8,303 bases of DNA from the NCBI GenBank assembly GCA_035642125.1, contig DASQSZ010000282.1, forward strand, positions 1 to 8,303, written 5' to 3'. The position numbers and the translations under genes were made by a program. Below, piece after piece: positions 1-5,656 of this stretch. Source of the stretch: CALAED01 sp937891035 (GTDB lineage: Bacteria; Actinomycetota; Actinomycetes; Streptosporangiales; Streptosporangiaceae). The notes under the pieces are model-generated. The model saw only the letters and a program-made list of their open reading frames with translations. It was not told where the DNA came from and did not search any database. The first letter of the stretch is position 1; each line of letters starts with the position of its first letter.

Positions 1-261
1 GGCGTGGTGGTCTACGGCGTCGGGCCGGGCGATCCGTTCAACGCGCGCCGGTCGCGGGTGACCACCGAGCCAGCGCCGTGGTCGGCCTACCGCGACCTTG
101 AGCGGCCGTTCGGGTTCGCGGCGTTCGACTTCGAGCCGCGCGCACTGGGTAATCACACCGAGATCACCGTCACCCATTACGGCGCGGTCCAGGGCTCACC
201 GCACTATCTGGAACTCGACCGGTTCGTCCTGCGCAAGCCCCGCCGCCCCGCCGTTGAATGA
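1..261 (+). CDS. C-terminal fragment of a probable metallophosphoesterase (5' end outside window)
   Basis: The frame is open from the first base and ends in TGA at 259-261, so these 86 codons are the tail of a gene that starts upstream. The segment has the look of the end of actinobacterial secreted calcineurin-like or purple-acid-phosphatase-type phosphoesterases. A stretch reading PFGFAAFDFEP is followed by a beta-rich TEITVTHYGAVQGSP segment, then a final strand ELDRFVLRKPRR and a short basic tail. The metal-binding motifs of such enzymes would lie upstream, so catalysis cannot be confirmed here. The internal GTG at position 4 is not a credible start because the frame continues to the window edge. 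The family call rests on overall resemblance only; another beta-sandwich C-terminal domain is possible. That it is the end of a real gene is much surer than its name. Confidence 0.55.
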   Translation, partial: GVVVYGVGPGDPFNARRSRVTTEPAPWSAYRDLERPFGFAAFDFEPRALGNHTEITVTHYGAVQGSPHYLELDRFVLRKPRRPAVE

Positions 262-284
262 CCGCCGACGCATAGGGATAAGTG

Positions 285-316
285 GACCGCAGATCGGAGC
301 GAAGGTTCCTGCGGTT
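285..316 (+). terminator. Candidate terminator hairpin after the phosphoesterase gene
   Basis: ACCGCAG at 286-292 pairs perfectly with CTGCGGT at 309-315, and a G-U pair extends the stem to 285/316. The loop is 16 nt. The hairpin begins 24 nt after the TGA of the upstream gene, a usual place for a terminator. There is no T-tract, which is common in high-GC actinobacteria but weakens the call. Confidence 0.35.
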
Positions 317-410
317 GGTCAAGCACGGGACTAGCGCGGGAAGGCAAGAGACCAAAGATTCCAAGTCGGGACCTCCGGCACTTGACACGGCCCGATCCGA
401 GACACTCCGG

Positions 411-439
411 TTGCCGAGTCGGTGATGGTCACGTATGCT
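411..439 (+). promoter_or_regulatory. Sigma-70-type promoter for the wHTH/STAS gene pair
   Basis: TTGCCG at 411-416 and TATGCT at 434-439 are separated by exactly 17 bp, and each matches the primary-sigma consensus at four of six bases. Transcription would begin near 445-447, giving a leader of about 95 nt before the TTG start at 541. A perfect TTGACA at 382-387 lies just upstream but has no acceptable -10 box 16-18 bp further on, so I prefer this pair. Confidence 0.5.
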
Positions 440-447
440 GGATCACG

Positions 448-475
448 CGAAGCGCAATTCGCCAAAAAGGCTTCG
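448..475 (+). other. Stem-loop at the 5' end of the predicted leader
   Basis: CGAAGC at 448-453 is the exact reverse complement of GCTTCG at 470-475, with a 16-nt loop containing an A5 run. It would sit at the very 5' end of the transcript from the 411-439 promoter. It could protect the mRNA end or be an operator just downstream of the start point. A 6-bp stem may also be chance. Confidence 0.2.
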
Positions 476-540
476 TAGATCGAAATGTTCGTGGTAGCTG
501 CCATCGGAGGCCGGCCGACATGAGGCAAGGGGTGTGAGGT

Positions 541-879
541 TTGTCGGATGCCGGCCAACAGACCGATTTTGCGGGCAGGACCTGGACGTTCTTGACTAAC
601 CACGCGCGGGTGCTGATCTGCATCGCCCGAGACCCCACCAGACGCATTCGTGACATCGCCGACGAGATCGGCATCACCGAGCGTTCGGCGCAACTCATCA
701 TCGCCGACCTGGAGCGATCGCAGTACCTCACCCGCACCCGGGTCGGCCGGCGTAACACCTACTCCATCAACCCCCAGCGACCCTTTCGGCATCCCGCCGA
801 AGGCGATCACCTGGTCCATGAACTCATCTCCGTGTTCGTGGGGCATGACCAGAGCCAACGCGACGATTCGACGCCGTGA
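541..879 (+). CDS. Small winged helix-turn-helix transcriptional regulator (MarR/ArsR-like)
   Basis: This 112-residue protein is nearly all one winged-helix domain. Residues 20-33 form the first helix (TNHARVLICIARDP). Residues 35-45 (RIRDIADEIGI) and 46-63 (TERSAQLIIADLERSQYL) form the helix-turn-helix, with the second as recognition helix. Residues 64-78 (TRTRVGRRNTYSINP) form the basic wing. It resembles a widespread actinobacterial family of about 110 residues annotated as wHTH or MarR/ArsR-type regulators. No metal-binding cysteines are seen, so metal sensing of the ArsR kind is unlikely. An in-frame stop at 535-537 limits the start, and TTG 541 is chosen because AAGGGG at 527-532 lies 8 nt upstream. 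The TGA is 14 nt before the ATG of the STAS gene and also lies inside a GTGA, so the two are probably co-transcribed and coupled. Targets and ligand are unknown. Confidence 0.8.
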   Translation: MSDAGQQTDFAGRTWTFLTNHARVLICIARDPTRRIRDIADEIGITERSAQLIIADLERSQYLTRTRVGRRNTYSINPQRPFRHPAEGDHLVHELISVFVGHDQSQRDDSTP

Positions 880-893
880 GAGGACCCGGGCAC

Positions 894-1280
894 ATGAAAA
901 CCGAGTCCCGACTATCCGTTCAGGTAACCAAACTGGCCGACTACGCTCTGGTCACCGCCGCCGGGTCGCTGGCGCAGGCCACCCGTCCCGTGCTCATTCA
1001 CCACCTGGACCGCGCACTGAAGATGACCCGAGTCGCAGTGATCATGGACATGAGCGCGGTCGAGTGCTGCGACTTCAGTGGGCTCAGCGGCATCACCCGG
1101 GCCTTCCGCGCGGCGGGCCCGCCCGCGCCGGCACTCGTCCTGGTGGATCCGACCGACCGGGTGCGGCGGGCGGTGGCCAATACATCACTGGACCCCGTGT
1201 ACTGCCATGGCGATCTCGATAGTGCCATCCGCTGGCTGGAGGTCGGGGGCCGCGTGGACGCCGACGAGGCCACGCGCTGA
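894..1280 (+). CDS. STAS-domain protein, anti-sigma-factor-antagonist-like
   Basis: The 128-residue product is a single STAS domain of the SpoIIAA/RsbV type. The core motif is at residues 48-64: a beta strand VAVIMDMSAV followed by ECCDFSGL. Ser62, directly before the Gly, aligns with the serine that partner kinases phosphorylate in SpoIIAA-type antagonists, so phospho-switching looks chemically possible. A second strand (ALVLVDP, 80-86) and a C-terminal helix (DLDSAIRWLEVG) complete the fold. In known systems the unphosphorylated form binds an RsbW-like kinase/anti-sigma factor and frees the sigma factor. No such kinase or sigma gene lies in the window. ATG 894 is preferred because GAGAGG at 878-883 lies 10 nt upstream. 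GTG 876, which overlaps the upstream stop as GTGA, would add six residues (MRGPGH) but has no ribosome binding site. The gene follows the wHTH gene by 14 nt. Confidence 0.82.
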   Translation: MKTESRLSVQVTKLADYALVTAAGSLAQATRPVLIHHLDRALKMTRVAVIMDMSAVECCDFSGLSGITRAFRAAGPPAPALVLVDPTDRVRRAVANTSLDPVYCHGDLDSAIRWLEVGGRVDADEATR

Positions 1281-1291
1281 GACCTTGCCAT

Positions 1292-1312
1292 GGCGTGCCG
1301 GCGCCGCACGCT
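1292..1312 (+). terminator. Terminator-like hairpin after the STAS gene
   Basis: GCGTGC at 1293-1298 pairs perfectly with GCACGC at 1306-1311 around a 7-nt loop CGGCGCC. One G-U pair extends the stem. It begins 11 nt after the TGA of the STAS gene, and the next gene is convergent, so a terminator is expected here. No T-tract follows. Confidence 0.42.
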
Positions 1313-1376
1313 CACGCCCTGGCTGTCACTCCTCAGCGCAGCCGGCGCGGGAGGCGCGGGGGCGCGACCGTCCCGG

Positions 1377-1459
1377 TGTCACAAGGCGTCGCCATATGCG
1401 TTGGCGCGGACGTCGCGCACACGTCGTCGCGGGTTGTCGCGGGTTGTCACCAGGCGTCG
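1377..1459. repeat. Short direct repeats in the convergent spacer, with a possible second hairpin
   Basis: The 180-bp spacer between the two stop codons holds two repeat types. TGTCACAAGGCGTCG (1377-1391) recurs as TGTCACCAGGCGTCG (1445-1459), 14 of 15 bases identical and 68 bp apart. Between them the 10-mer GTCGCGGGTT is repeated in tandem (1426-1435, 1436-1445) and followed by GTC. A 5-bp stem, GCGCG/CGCGC at 1404-1418 with a GACGT loop, lies about 43 nt beyond the reductase stop and could help terminate minus-strand transcription. I see no gene here. Confidence 0.35.
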
Positions 1460-1460
1460 G

Positions 1461-2504
1461 TCACCACGGGTAGAGGCCGCGGACGCGGGCGCTCAGGCGC
1501 GTCAGCCCGAGCAGCGCGTCGATGAACGGCGTCGGCTCATCGACGGCCTGGCCGATCTCTCGTACGGACGTGAGCAGCGCGTCGATCTCGAGTGGCTTGC
1601 CGGCCTCGGCATCCTGGAGCATCGAGGTCTTCATCGCGCCGAGCTTGCGGGTCACGGCGTTGCGGTCGTACGGGCTTTCCTCGATCGGGCAGCCGATCTT
1701 CGCGCCGATGGCGGCCGCCTCCGTCATCACCCCCCGGCAAAAGGCGTTGACCAATTCGTCGTCGAGTATCAGATCGGACGTCGCCCCGGTGAGCGCGGAG
1801 ACCGGGTTCATGGTCATGTTGCCCCAGAGCTTGTACCAGATGTCGCGGCGGATCCGGGTCGAGACGTTAACGTCCATCCCCGCGGAGCCGAACGTCTCCG
1901 CGAGCGCGGTCAGCCGTGCGGAGACCCGGCCGTCCGGCTCGCCCACGATGAACCGGTGGCCCGCCTTGTGCAGCGTTACCCCCGGCTCGGGCGCGCTGAC
2001 GGCGATGTGCAGGACGCAGCCGATGACGTGCGAGGCTGGCAGCGCGGCGGTCAGCGTCCCGCCGGGATCGATGGCCGGCAGCCGCAGCCCGTCGCAGGGG
2101 CCGCCGAATCCGTCGAAGAACCACCACGGCACGCCGTTCATGGCCGAGACGATGACCGTGTCCTCGTCAAGCAATGGCGCGATGCGATCGGCCACGGACG
2201 GCAGCGCGGGGGCCTTGACGGCGATCACGACGACGTCCTGCGGGCCAAGCTCGGCCGGTTCGTCGGTGGCCCGCACCGGAGCGGTCACCTCCCCGGTCAC
2301 CGGGACGGGTACCCGACCGGCCGGCTGGCCGGCCACTTCGCCGAGCGCCTGACCGTCGGCGGTCCGCAGCCGCCAGCCGTGCGCGCGCAGCGCCCGCAGC
2401 GTCGCACCTCGCGCGACCGCCGTGGTGACGTGGCCCGCGGCGGCCAGCCGGGCTCCGACATATCCGCCGACCGCTCCCGCGCCCACCACACATATGCCGC
2501 GCAT
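1461..2504 (-). CDS. Ketopantoate-reductase-family (PanE/ApbA-fold) NAD(P)H-dependent oxidoreductase
   Basis: The 347-residue protein has the two domains of 2-dehydropantoate 2-reductases. The N-terminal Rossmann domain starts with ICVVGAGAVGGYVG (GxGxxG at 8-13). The C-terminal helical domain begins near the KLWGN motif. Family catalytic and binding residues are present: Lys97 in VIAVKAP, Asn123 in AMNGVPWW, Lys225 and Asn229 in YKLWGNMTMNP, Ser297-Asp299 in SMLQDAE and Glu306 in LEIDALL. It should be an active, cytosolic NAD(P)H-linked 2-oxo/2-hydroxy acid dehydrogenase. The E. coli enzyme of pantothenate synthesis is about 303 residues. This one is longer, and it lies next to a dehydrogenase and an ABC importer rather than other pantothenate genes, so I infer a different substrate. 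ATG 2504 is the natural start, directly before the Rossmann strand. It has no ribosome binding site at normal distance (AGGG is 16 nt away), which suggests a leaderless or weakly initiated message. The 88-bp gap after the dehydrogenase gene allows its own promoter. Confidence 0.85.
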   Translation of the reverse strand: MRGICVVGAGAVGGYVGARLAAAGHVTTAVARGATLRALRAHGWRLRTADGQALGEVAGQPAGRVPVPVTGEVTAPVRATDEPAELGPQDVVVIAVKAPALPSVADRIAPLLDEDTVIVSAMNGVPWWFFDGFGGPCDGLRLPAIDPGGTLTAALPASHVIGCVLHIAVSAPEPGVTLHKAGHRFIVGEPDGRVSARLTALAETFGSAGMDVNVSTRIRRDIWYKLWGNMTMNPVSALTGATSDLILDDELVNAFCRGVMTEAAAIGAKIGCPIEESPYDRNAVTRKLGAMKTSMLQDAEAGKPLEIDALLTSVREIGQAVDEPTPFIDALLGLTRLSARVRGLYPW

Positions 2505-2592
2505 ACGATCGGTTTTATCACCCTAGATAGTGATTGGTCCGACCGCACAACGGCGACGGAGCCACGCGTGCTCGTCGAGGTCCCCGGCTCGG
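2505..2592 (-). promoter_or_regulatory. Inter-gene control region of the reductase with operator-like palindromes
   Basis: Three palindromes lie in 88 bp. ATCAC/GTGAT arms at 2517-2521 and 2530-2534 make a dyad with 12 of 18 symmetric bases. GGTC-C-GACC follows at 2536-2544; read with its flanks, TGGTCCGACCG resembles the TGGT-N3-ACCA pattern of FadR-type GntR operators. CACGCGTG at 2563-2570 is a perfect 8-mer. On the minus strand TAGGGT (complement of 2520-2525) fits a TANNNT -10 box and ends 15 nt before the ATG. The regulator is not in the window. Confidence 0.35.
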
Positions 2593-3702
2593 TCAGGAGC
2601 CGTTGGGGTGGACCGAGACGTGCACCGCCGCCTCGCCCGGCACCTCGCCGGCGAGGGTCTCGATGGCCAGCGCGGTGTCGTCCAGGCCGAAGGTGTGCGT
2701 GTGCAGCTTTTCCAGTGGGAACCGGCCGGACTCGATGAGGGCGATGGCCTCTTCGTACGCGCGGGCGTCGACCCCGAACGCGCCGACCACCGTGAGCGCC
2801 CGGTTGATCACCAGGTCGGTGCGCAGCGGGATCTCCTTGTTGCCCTTGAGCCCGGCCAGCACCACCCGGCCGCCGTGCCGGGCGGCGAGCAGCGCGTGGG
2901 TGACCGGCTCGGCGGCGAGCGGCGTCAGTTCGAGTACGACGTCGGCCATCGCGCCGTCGGTGATCTCACGCACCCGCTCGACGGTGTCCTCCGTGCCATC
3001 TCCGTCCACCACGATGGTGTGGTCCGCGCCGAGTTCGCGCGCCAGCGCGAGCTTGTGCCGATCCGCGGCCAGGCCGGTGACGATGATCGTCCCGGCGCCC
3101 GCCGCCCGCGCCGCGATGACGCAGGCGAGACCGCGCTGGCCGGCGCCGAGGATGAGCACGGTGTCGCCGAAGCCGACCCCGCCGAGATGACGGGCCCAGC
3201 GCACCCCGGCGCCGAGCGGGTTGTACATGGCCGCGATCTCCGCGGGCAGGCTCGCGTCGATCTTGTGTACCACCGTGCCGGGTGACAGGTAGAGGTACTC
3301 GGCGAAGCCGCCCCACAGCGCCGGCTCAAGGTCGATCGGGCTCACGCCGTGCCCGGCCGCCCGGTTGGGGCAGGCCTGGTAGCGCCCGGTCAGGCAGTGC
3401 TGACAGAACCGGCACGGCACGATGACCTCGAGCGCCACCCGGTCTCCCGGCCGCACCCCCCAGCGCGCCGCGGCCCTCTCGCCGATCTCCTCGACGATGC
3501 CGAGCGGCTCATGTCCGGGGATCATCGGCTTCCAGCCGTCCCGCCGCAGGTCGCCCTTGTACATCTCGACATCGCTGCCGCAGATGCCGTTGGCCTCGAC
3601 GCGCAGCAGGCCGTCGTCGGGCCCGATCTTCGGCCGGGGGAACTCGCGGATCTCCATCTCCCGCGGACCGGTCTGAACGGCGGCGCGTACGGTCTCACCC
3701 AT
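2593..3702 (-). CDS. Zinc-dependent medium-chain alcohol dehydrogenase (threonine/sorbitol dehydrogenase-like)
   Basis: The 369-residue enzyme has a GroES-like catalytic domain (about 1-150 plus the C-terminus) and a Rossmann domain (about 160-300). Catalytic zinc ligands are Cys41 (NGICGSD) and His64-Glu65 (PGHEPLG). The structural zinc site is intact: Cys97, Cys100, Cys103 and Cys111 in PCRFCQHCLTGRYQAC. The nucleotide motif is LGAGQRG (185-191). It should oxidise a secondary alcohol or polyol, or reduce the ketone, in the cytoplasm. The second Rossmann strand ends IIVTGLAADRHK, without the acidic residue typical of NAD-specific enzymes but with a nearby Arg215, so NADP use is possible. ATG 3702 is chosen over an upstream GTG at 3759 because the domain starts right after it and GAAAGG lies 9 nt upstream. 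The reductase gene follows 88 bp downstream, and the ABC importer operon is divergent. The actual substrate cannot be deduced. Confidence 0.9.
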   Translation of the reverse strand: MGETVRAAVQTGPREMEIREFPRPKIGPDDGLLRVEANGICGSDVEMYKGDLRRDGWKPMIPGHEPLGIVEEIGERAAARWGVRPGDRVALEVIVPCRFCQHCLTGRYQACPNRAAGHGVSPIDLEPALWGGFAEYLYLSPGTVVHKIDASLPAEIAAMYNPLGAGVRWARHLGGVGFGDTVLILGAGQRGLACVIAARAAGAGTIIVTGLAADRHKLALARELGADHTIVVDGDGTEDTVERVREITDGAMADVVLELTPLAAEPVTHALLAARHGGRVVLAGLKGNKEIPLRTDLVINRALTVVGAFGVDARAYEEAIALIESGRFPLEKLHTHTFGLDDTALAIETLAGEVPGEAAVHVSVHPNGS

Positions 3703-4028
3703 GTCTGGCGGCCTTTCTCGGGCTGGTCTCGGGCGGTTCGATCGACCCACCACCACCATGTCCGGGCAGGTACGGCGATCGCGACGCGGGTTTCACGTCA
3801 CGGAAACCGGGTCGCCGCCGCCGATCGGCGCCGCGGCCCCCACGATGTCTTCCGTCTCACGAAAGCTCGCTATGCCGGGCCGGTGGCATGTGTTGACCTT
3901 CGCTAAAGAAACGAACGTCCGTGAGCCAGGCCACATTGGGGGTGGGTCGTGCTCCGTGTTCGAGGTGCCTGCCCTTTCGCCTGGGCGCTTCGAGGTAACC
4001 GCATCGGTGACGAAGCAGGAGGACGCGG
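3703..4028. promoter_or_regulatory. Divergent control region between the dehydrogenase and ABC importer genes
   Basis: This 326-bp gap must hold promoters for both directions. GGTTTC at 3789-3794 and GAAACC at 3803-3808 are exact inverted arms around 8 bp, a good operator candidate. ATGCC/GGCAT (3872-3876, 3885-3889) is a second dyad. TTGACC at 3893-3898 could be a -35 box for the importer, but no clear -10 follows at 16-18 bp. The octamer TTCGAGGT occurs at 3959-3966 and again at 3989-3996, 30 bp or about three helical turns apart. AGGAGG at 4017-4022 is the importer ribosome binding site. No credible gene is seen in the gap. Confidence 0.5.
3789..3808. promoter_or_regulatory. Operator-like inverted repeat GGTTTC-N8-GAAACC
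   Basis: The two 6-bp arms are perfect, and the dyad extends to 8-bp arms with one mismatch (CGGGTTTC against the complement of GAAACCGG). It lies 87 bp upstream of the dehydrogenase start and 220 bp upstream of the importer start. That fits a regulator acting mainly on the dehydrogenase promoter or shared by both. The regulator family is unknown. Confidence 0.4.
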
Positions 4029-5636
4029 GTGAGAACGAAAATCCAGCTGATGGCCGCGCTGACGGCGTTGCTCCTCGGCGCCGTGGCGTGCAGCCAGCAA
4101 GGTGCGTCCACGGGGGCAGCGCCGTCCAACGGAGGATCGCCGCAACGCGGCGGCCAGGTCATCGTGCTCAAAGACAACTCGTTCGACGGAAGCTGGCCCA
4201 CCGGGCTCGACCCGGCCACCAACACCACCGGCGGAGCCAACATCGCCCAGATGGCCGCGATCTACGGCGGGCTGTTCCAGCTCACCGCGAACGACGACGG
4301 CAGCGGCGCCAAGGTCGTGCCGCACCAGGCCGAGAGCTTCCAAATGGCCGACGGCGGACGCACCTTGAAGATCAAGATCCGCAGCGGCATCACCTTCAGC
4401 GACGGCACCCCGTTCAACGCCGAGGCCGTGCGGTTCAACATCCAGCGCAGCATGGACTCGACCTGCACGTGCCGGCCGATCTGGCAGCTGGCCGAGAACG
4501 GCATCTCGACCGAGGGCAGCGACACCGTGGTGCTGCGCTTCGCGGTGCCGACCGCGGCGGCGGTCAACAACTTCCCCATCGCCAACGTCAATTGGATCGC
4601 CTCACCGACCGCGTTGAAGCAGGCGGGGCCGGACAAGTTCCGGGTGACTCCGGTCGGCGCAGGGCCGTTCAAGGTCGTCTCCAACCGGCTCAGTTCCGAG
4701 CTGGTGCTTCAGCGCAACCCGACCTACTTCAAGCAGGGCCTGCCCTACCTCGACCGGCTGACGTTCAAGTCGATCGGCGGTGACCAGGCCGCCTACCAGG
4801 CCCTGTTGGCCGGCCAGGCGGACGCGTTCGAGGGGATGACCACGACCCCGCTGCTCGACCAGGCGTCGAAGAGCGACAGGCTCACCGTGACCGTTCAGCC
4901 GCCGACGTCGCCGTACGTCATCCAGCTCAACACCCAGATCGCGCCGTTCAACAACGAAAAGGCGCGGCAGGCGATCTACCACGCGACGGACTTCAACGCG
5001 ATCGCGCGCGGCGTGTTCAAGAACAAGTTCCCGGTCAGCCAGACGTTCACCGCGCCCGGCGGGCTCTTCCACCACCCGGCCGGGGTGCCCGGCTATCGCG
5101 GCTACAACCTGGCCGAGGCCAAGCGGCTCGTCCAGGAGGTGGGCGGCATCACCGTCACGCTGGGCACGCTGGGCGACTACGTCGCCCGGCAGGTCAACAT
5201 CGCGCTGCAGACGCAGTGGCGTCAGGCCGGCATCAACGTCAAGATCGAGGACTACCAGCTGAACCGCCTCGTTCAGACGTTCAACGGCGGCAAATGGCAG
5301 GCGATGCTCCAGACGGCGGGGGCGTGGGACCCGGCCGCCGGAGTCGGCGTCGCGTTCCGGTTCGCCTCGACGTCGCCGTTCACCGGAGTCAAGGACGATC
5401 GCCTGGACGAGATGCTGAACCGGGCCGGGGCCGTGGTCGATCCCGCGGCGCGGGACAGGCTGTACGCCGAGGCCGGCAAGTACATCAGCGACAAGGCGTA
5501 CGCGCCCTTCGGCCTGGCCTTCGCCCCGGCCAACCTGGCGGTGCGGGGGGTGCACGGCCCGGGGCTGACCACCAAGATCCCGCCCCTCGTGGTCAACTCG
5601 GGCATCTTGTGGGACCAGGTCTGGCGGGAGCAATGA
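4029..5636 (+). CDS. ABC transporter substrate-binding lipoprotein, SBP family 5 (Opp/Dpp-like)
   Basis: The 535-residue protein is an exported solute receptor. Residues 1-20 form a signal peptide (MRTKIQLMAALTALLLGAVA) with Cys21 as the likely lipidation site. The -3 residue is Ala rather than the usual Leu, but the overall pattern fits a lipoprotein. A low-complexity Ser/Gly/Gln linker follows (22-43). The family 5 signature spans about 95-140, with KIKIRSGITFSDGTPFNAEA and RFNIQRSM at the end. VGAGPFKV (209-216) and NNEKARQAIYHATD (308-321) are further landmarks. Length and order match full-size oligopeptide/nickel/opine-type receptors. Cys146 and Cys148 in STCTCRP are unusual and could form a disulfide or bind a ligand. 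GTG 4029 is supported by AGGAGG 6 nt upstream. The gene opens an operon with two permeases and an ATPase; a hairpin after it may make it the best expressed member. The ligand is not determinable from sequence. Confidence 0.93.
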   Translation: MRTKIQLMAALTALLLGAVACSQQGASTGAAPSNGGSPQRGGQVIVLKDNSFDGSWPTGLDPATNTTGGANIAQMAAIYGGLFQLTANDDGSGAKVVPHQAESFQMADGGRTLKIKIRSGITFSDGTPFNAEAVRFNIQRSMDSTCTCRPIWQLAENGISTEGSDTVVLRFAVPTAAAVNNFPIANVNWIASPTALKQAGPDKFRVTPVGAGPFKVVSNRLSSELVLQRNPTYFKQGLPYLDRLTFKSIGGDQAAYQALLAGQADAFEGMTTTPLLDQASKSDRLTVTVQPPTSPYVIQLNTQIAPFNNEKARQAIYHATDFNAIARGVFKNKFPVSQTFTAPGGLFHHPAGVPGYRGYNLAEAKRLVQEVGGITVTLGTLGDYVARQVNIALQTQWRQAGINVKIEDYQLNRLVQTFNGGKWQAMLQTAGAWDPAAGVGVAFRFASTSPFTGVKDDRLDEMLNRAGAVVDPAARDRLYAEAGKYISDKAYAPFGLAFAPANLAVRGVHGPGLTTKIPPLVVNSGILWDQVWREQ

Positions 5637-5656
5637 TGACCCGGAGGACGCGGTGA
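5633..5656 (+). other. Seven-codon relay frame MMTRRTR after the binding-protein gene
   Basis: ATG 5633 overlaps the TGA of the binding-protein gene as ATGA. The frame reads seven codons, and its own TGA (5654-5656) overlaps GTG 5653 as GTGA. GGAGG at 5643-5647, the ribosome binding site for GTG 5653, lies inside it. It may pass ribosomes on to the next frame rather than make a useful peptide. A frame this short could be chance. Confidence 0.2.

Noticed and set aside
336..345. GCGCGGGAAG resembling the repeat unit at 5703-5855
   Set aside because: Only about ten bases match and the flanks differ, so chance in high-GC DNA is the simpler explanation.
382..387. Perfect TTGACA as a -35 box
   Set aside because: No TANNNT-like -10 box occurs 16-18 bp downstream. 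The pair at 411-439 has correct spacing and fits better.
876..893. GTG 876 as start of the STAS gene
   Set aside because: It overlaps the upstream stop neatly but has no ribosome binding site. ATG 894 has GAGAGG at good distance. GTG 876 remains a possible secondary start.
1290..2738. A 482-codon open frame on the plus strand across the reductase gene
   Set aside because: It is low-complexity Arg/Gly/Asp sequence opposite a well-supported reductase and runs over both of its intergenic borders.
3703..3759. Upstream GTG 3759 as start of the Zn-dehydrogenase
   Set aside because: It adds 19 residues rich in Arg and Pro before the domain start and has no ribosome binding site, whereas ATG 3702 has GAAAGG 9 nt upstream.
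3701..4783. A 360-codon plus-strand frame across the divergent region into the binding-protein gene
   Set aside because: After the intergenic part it is an out-of-frame reading of the binding-protein gene, with no ribosome binding site or recognisable domain.
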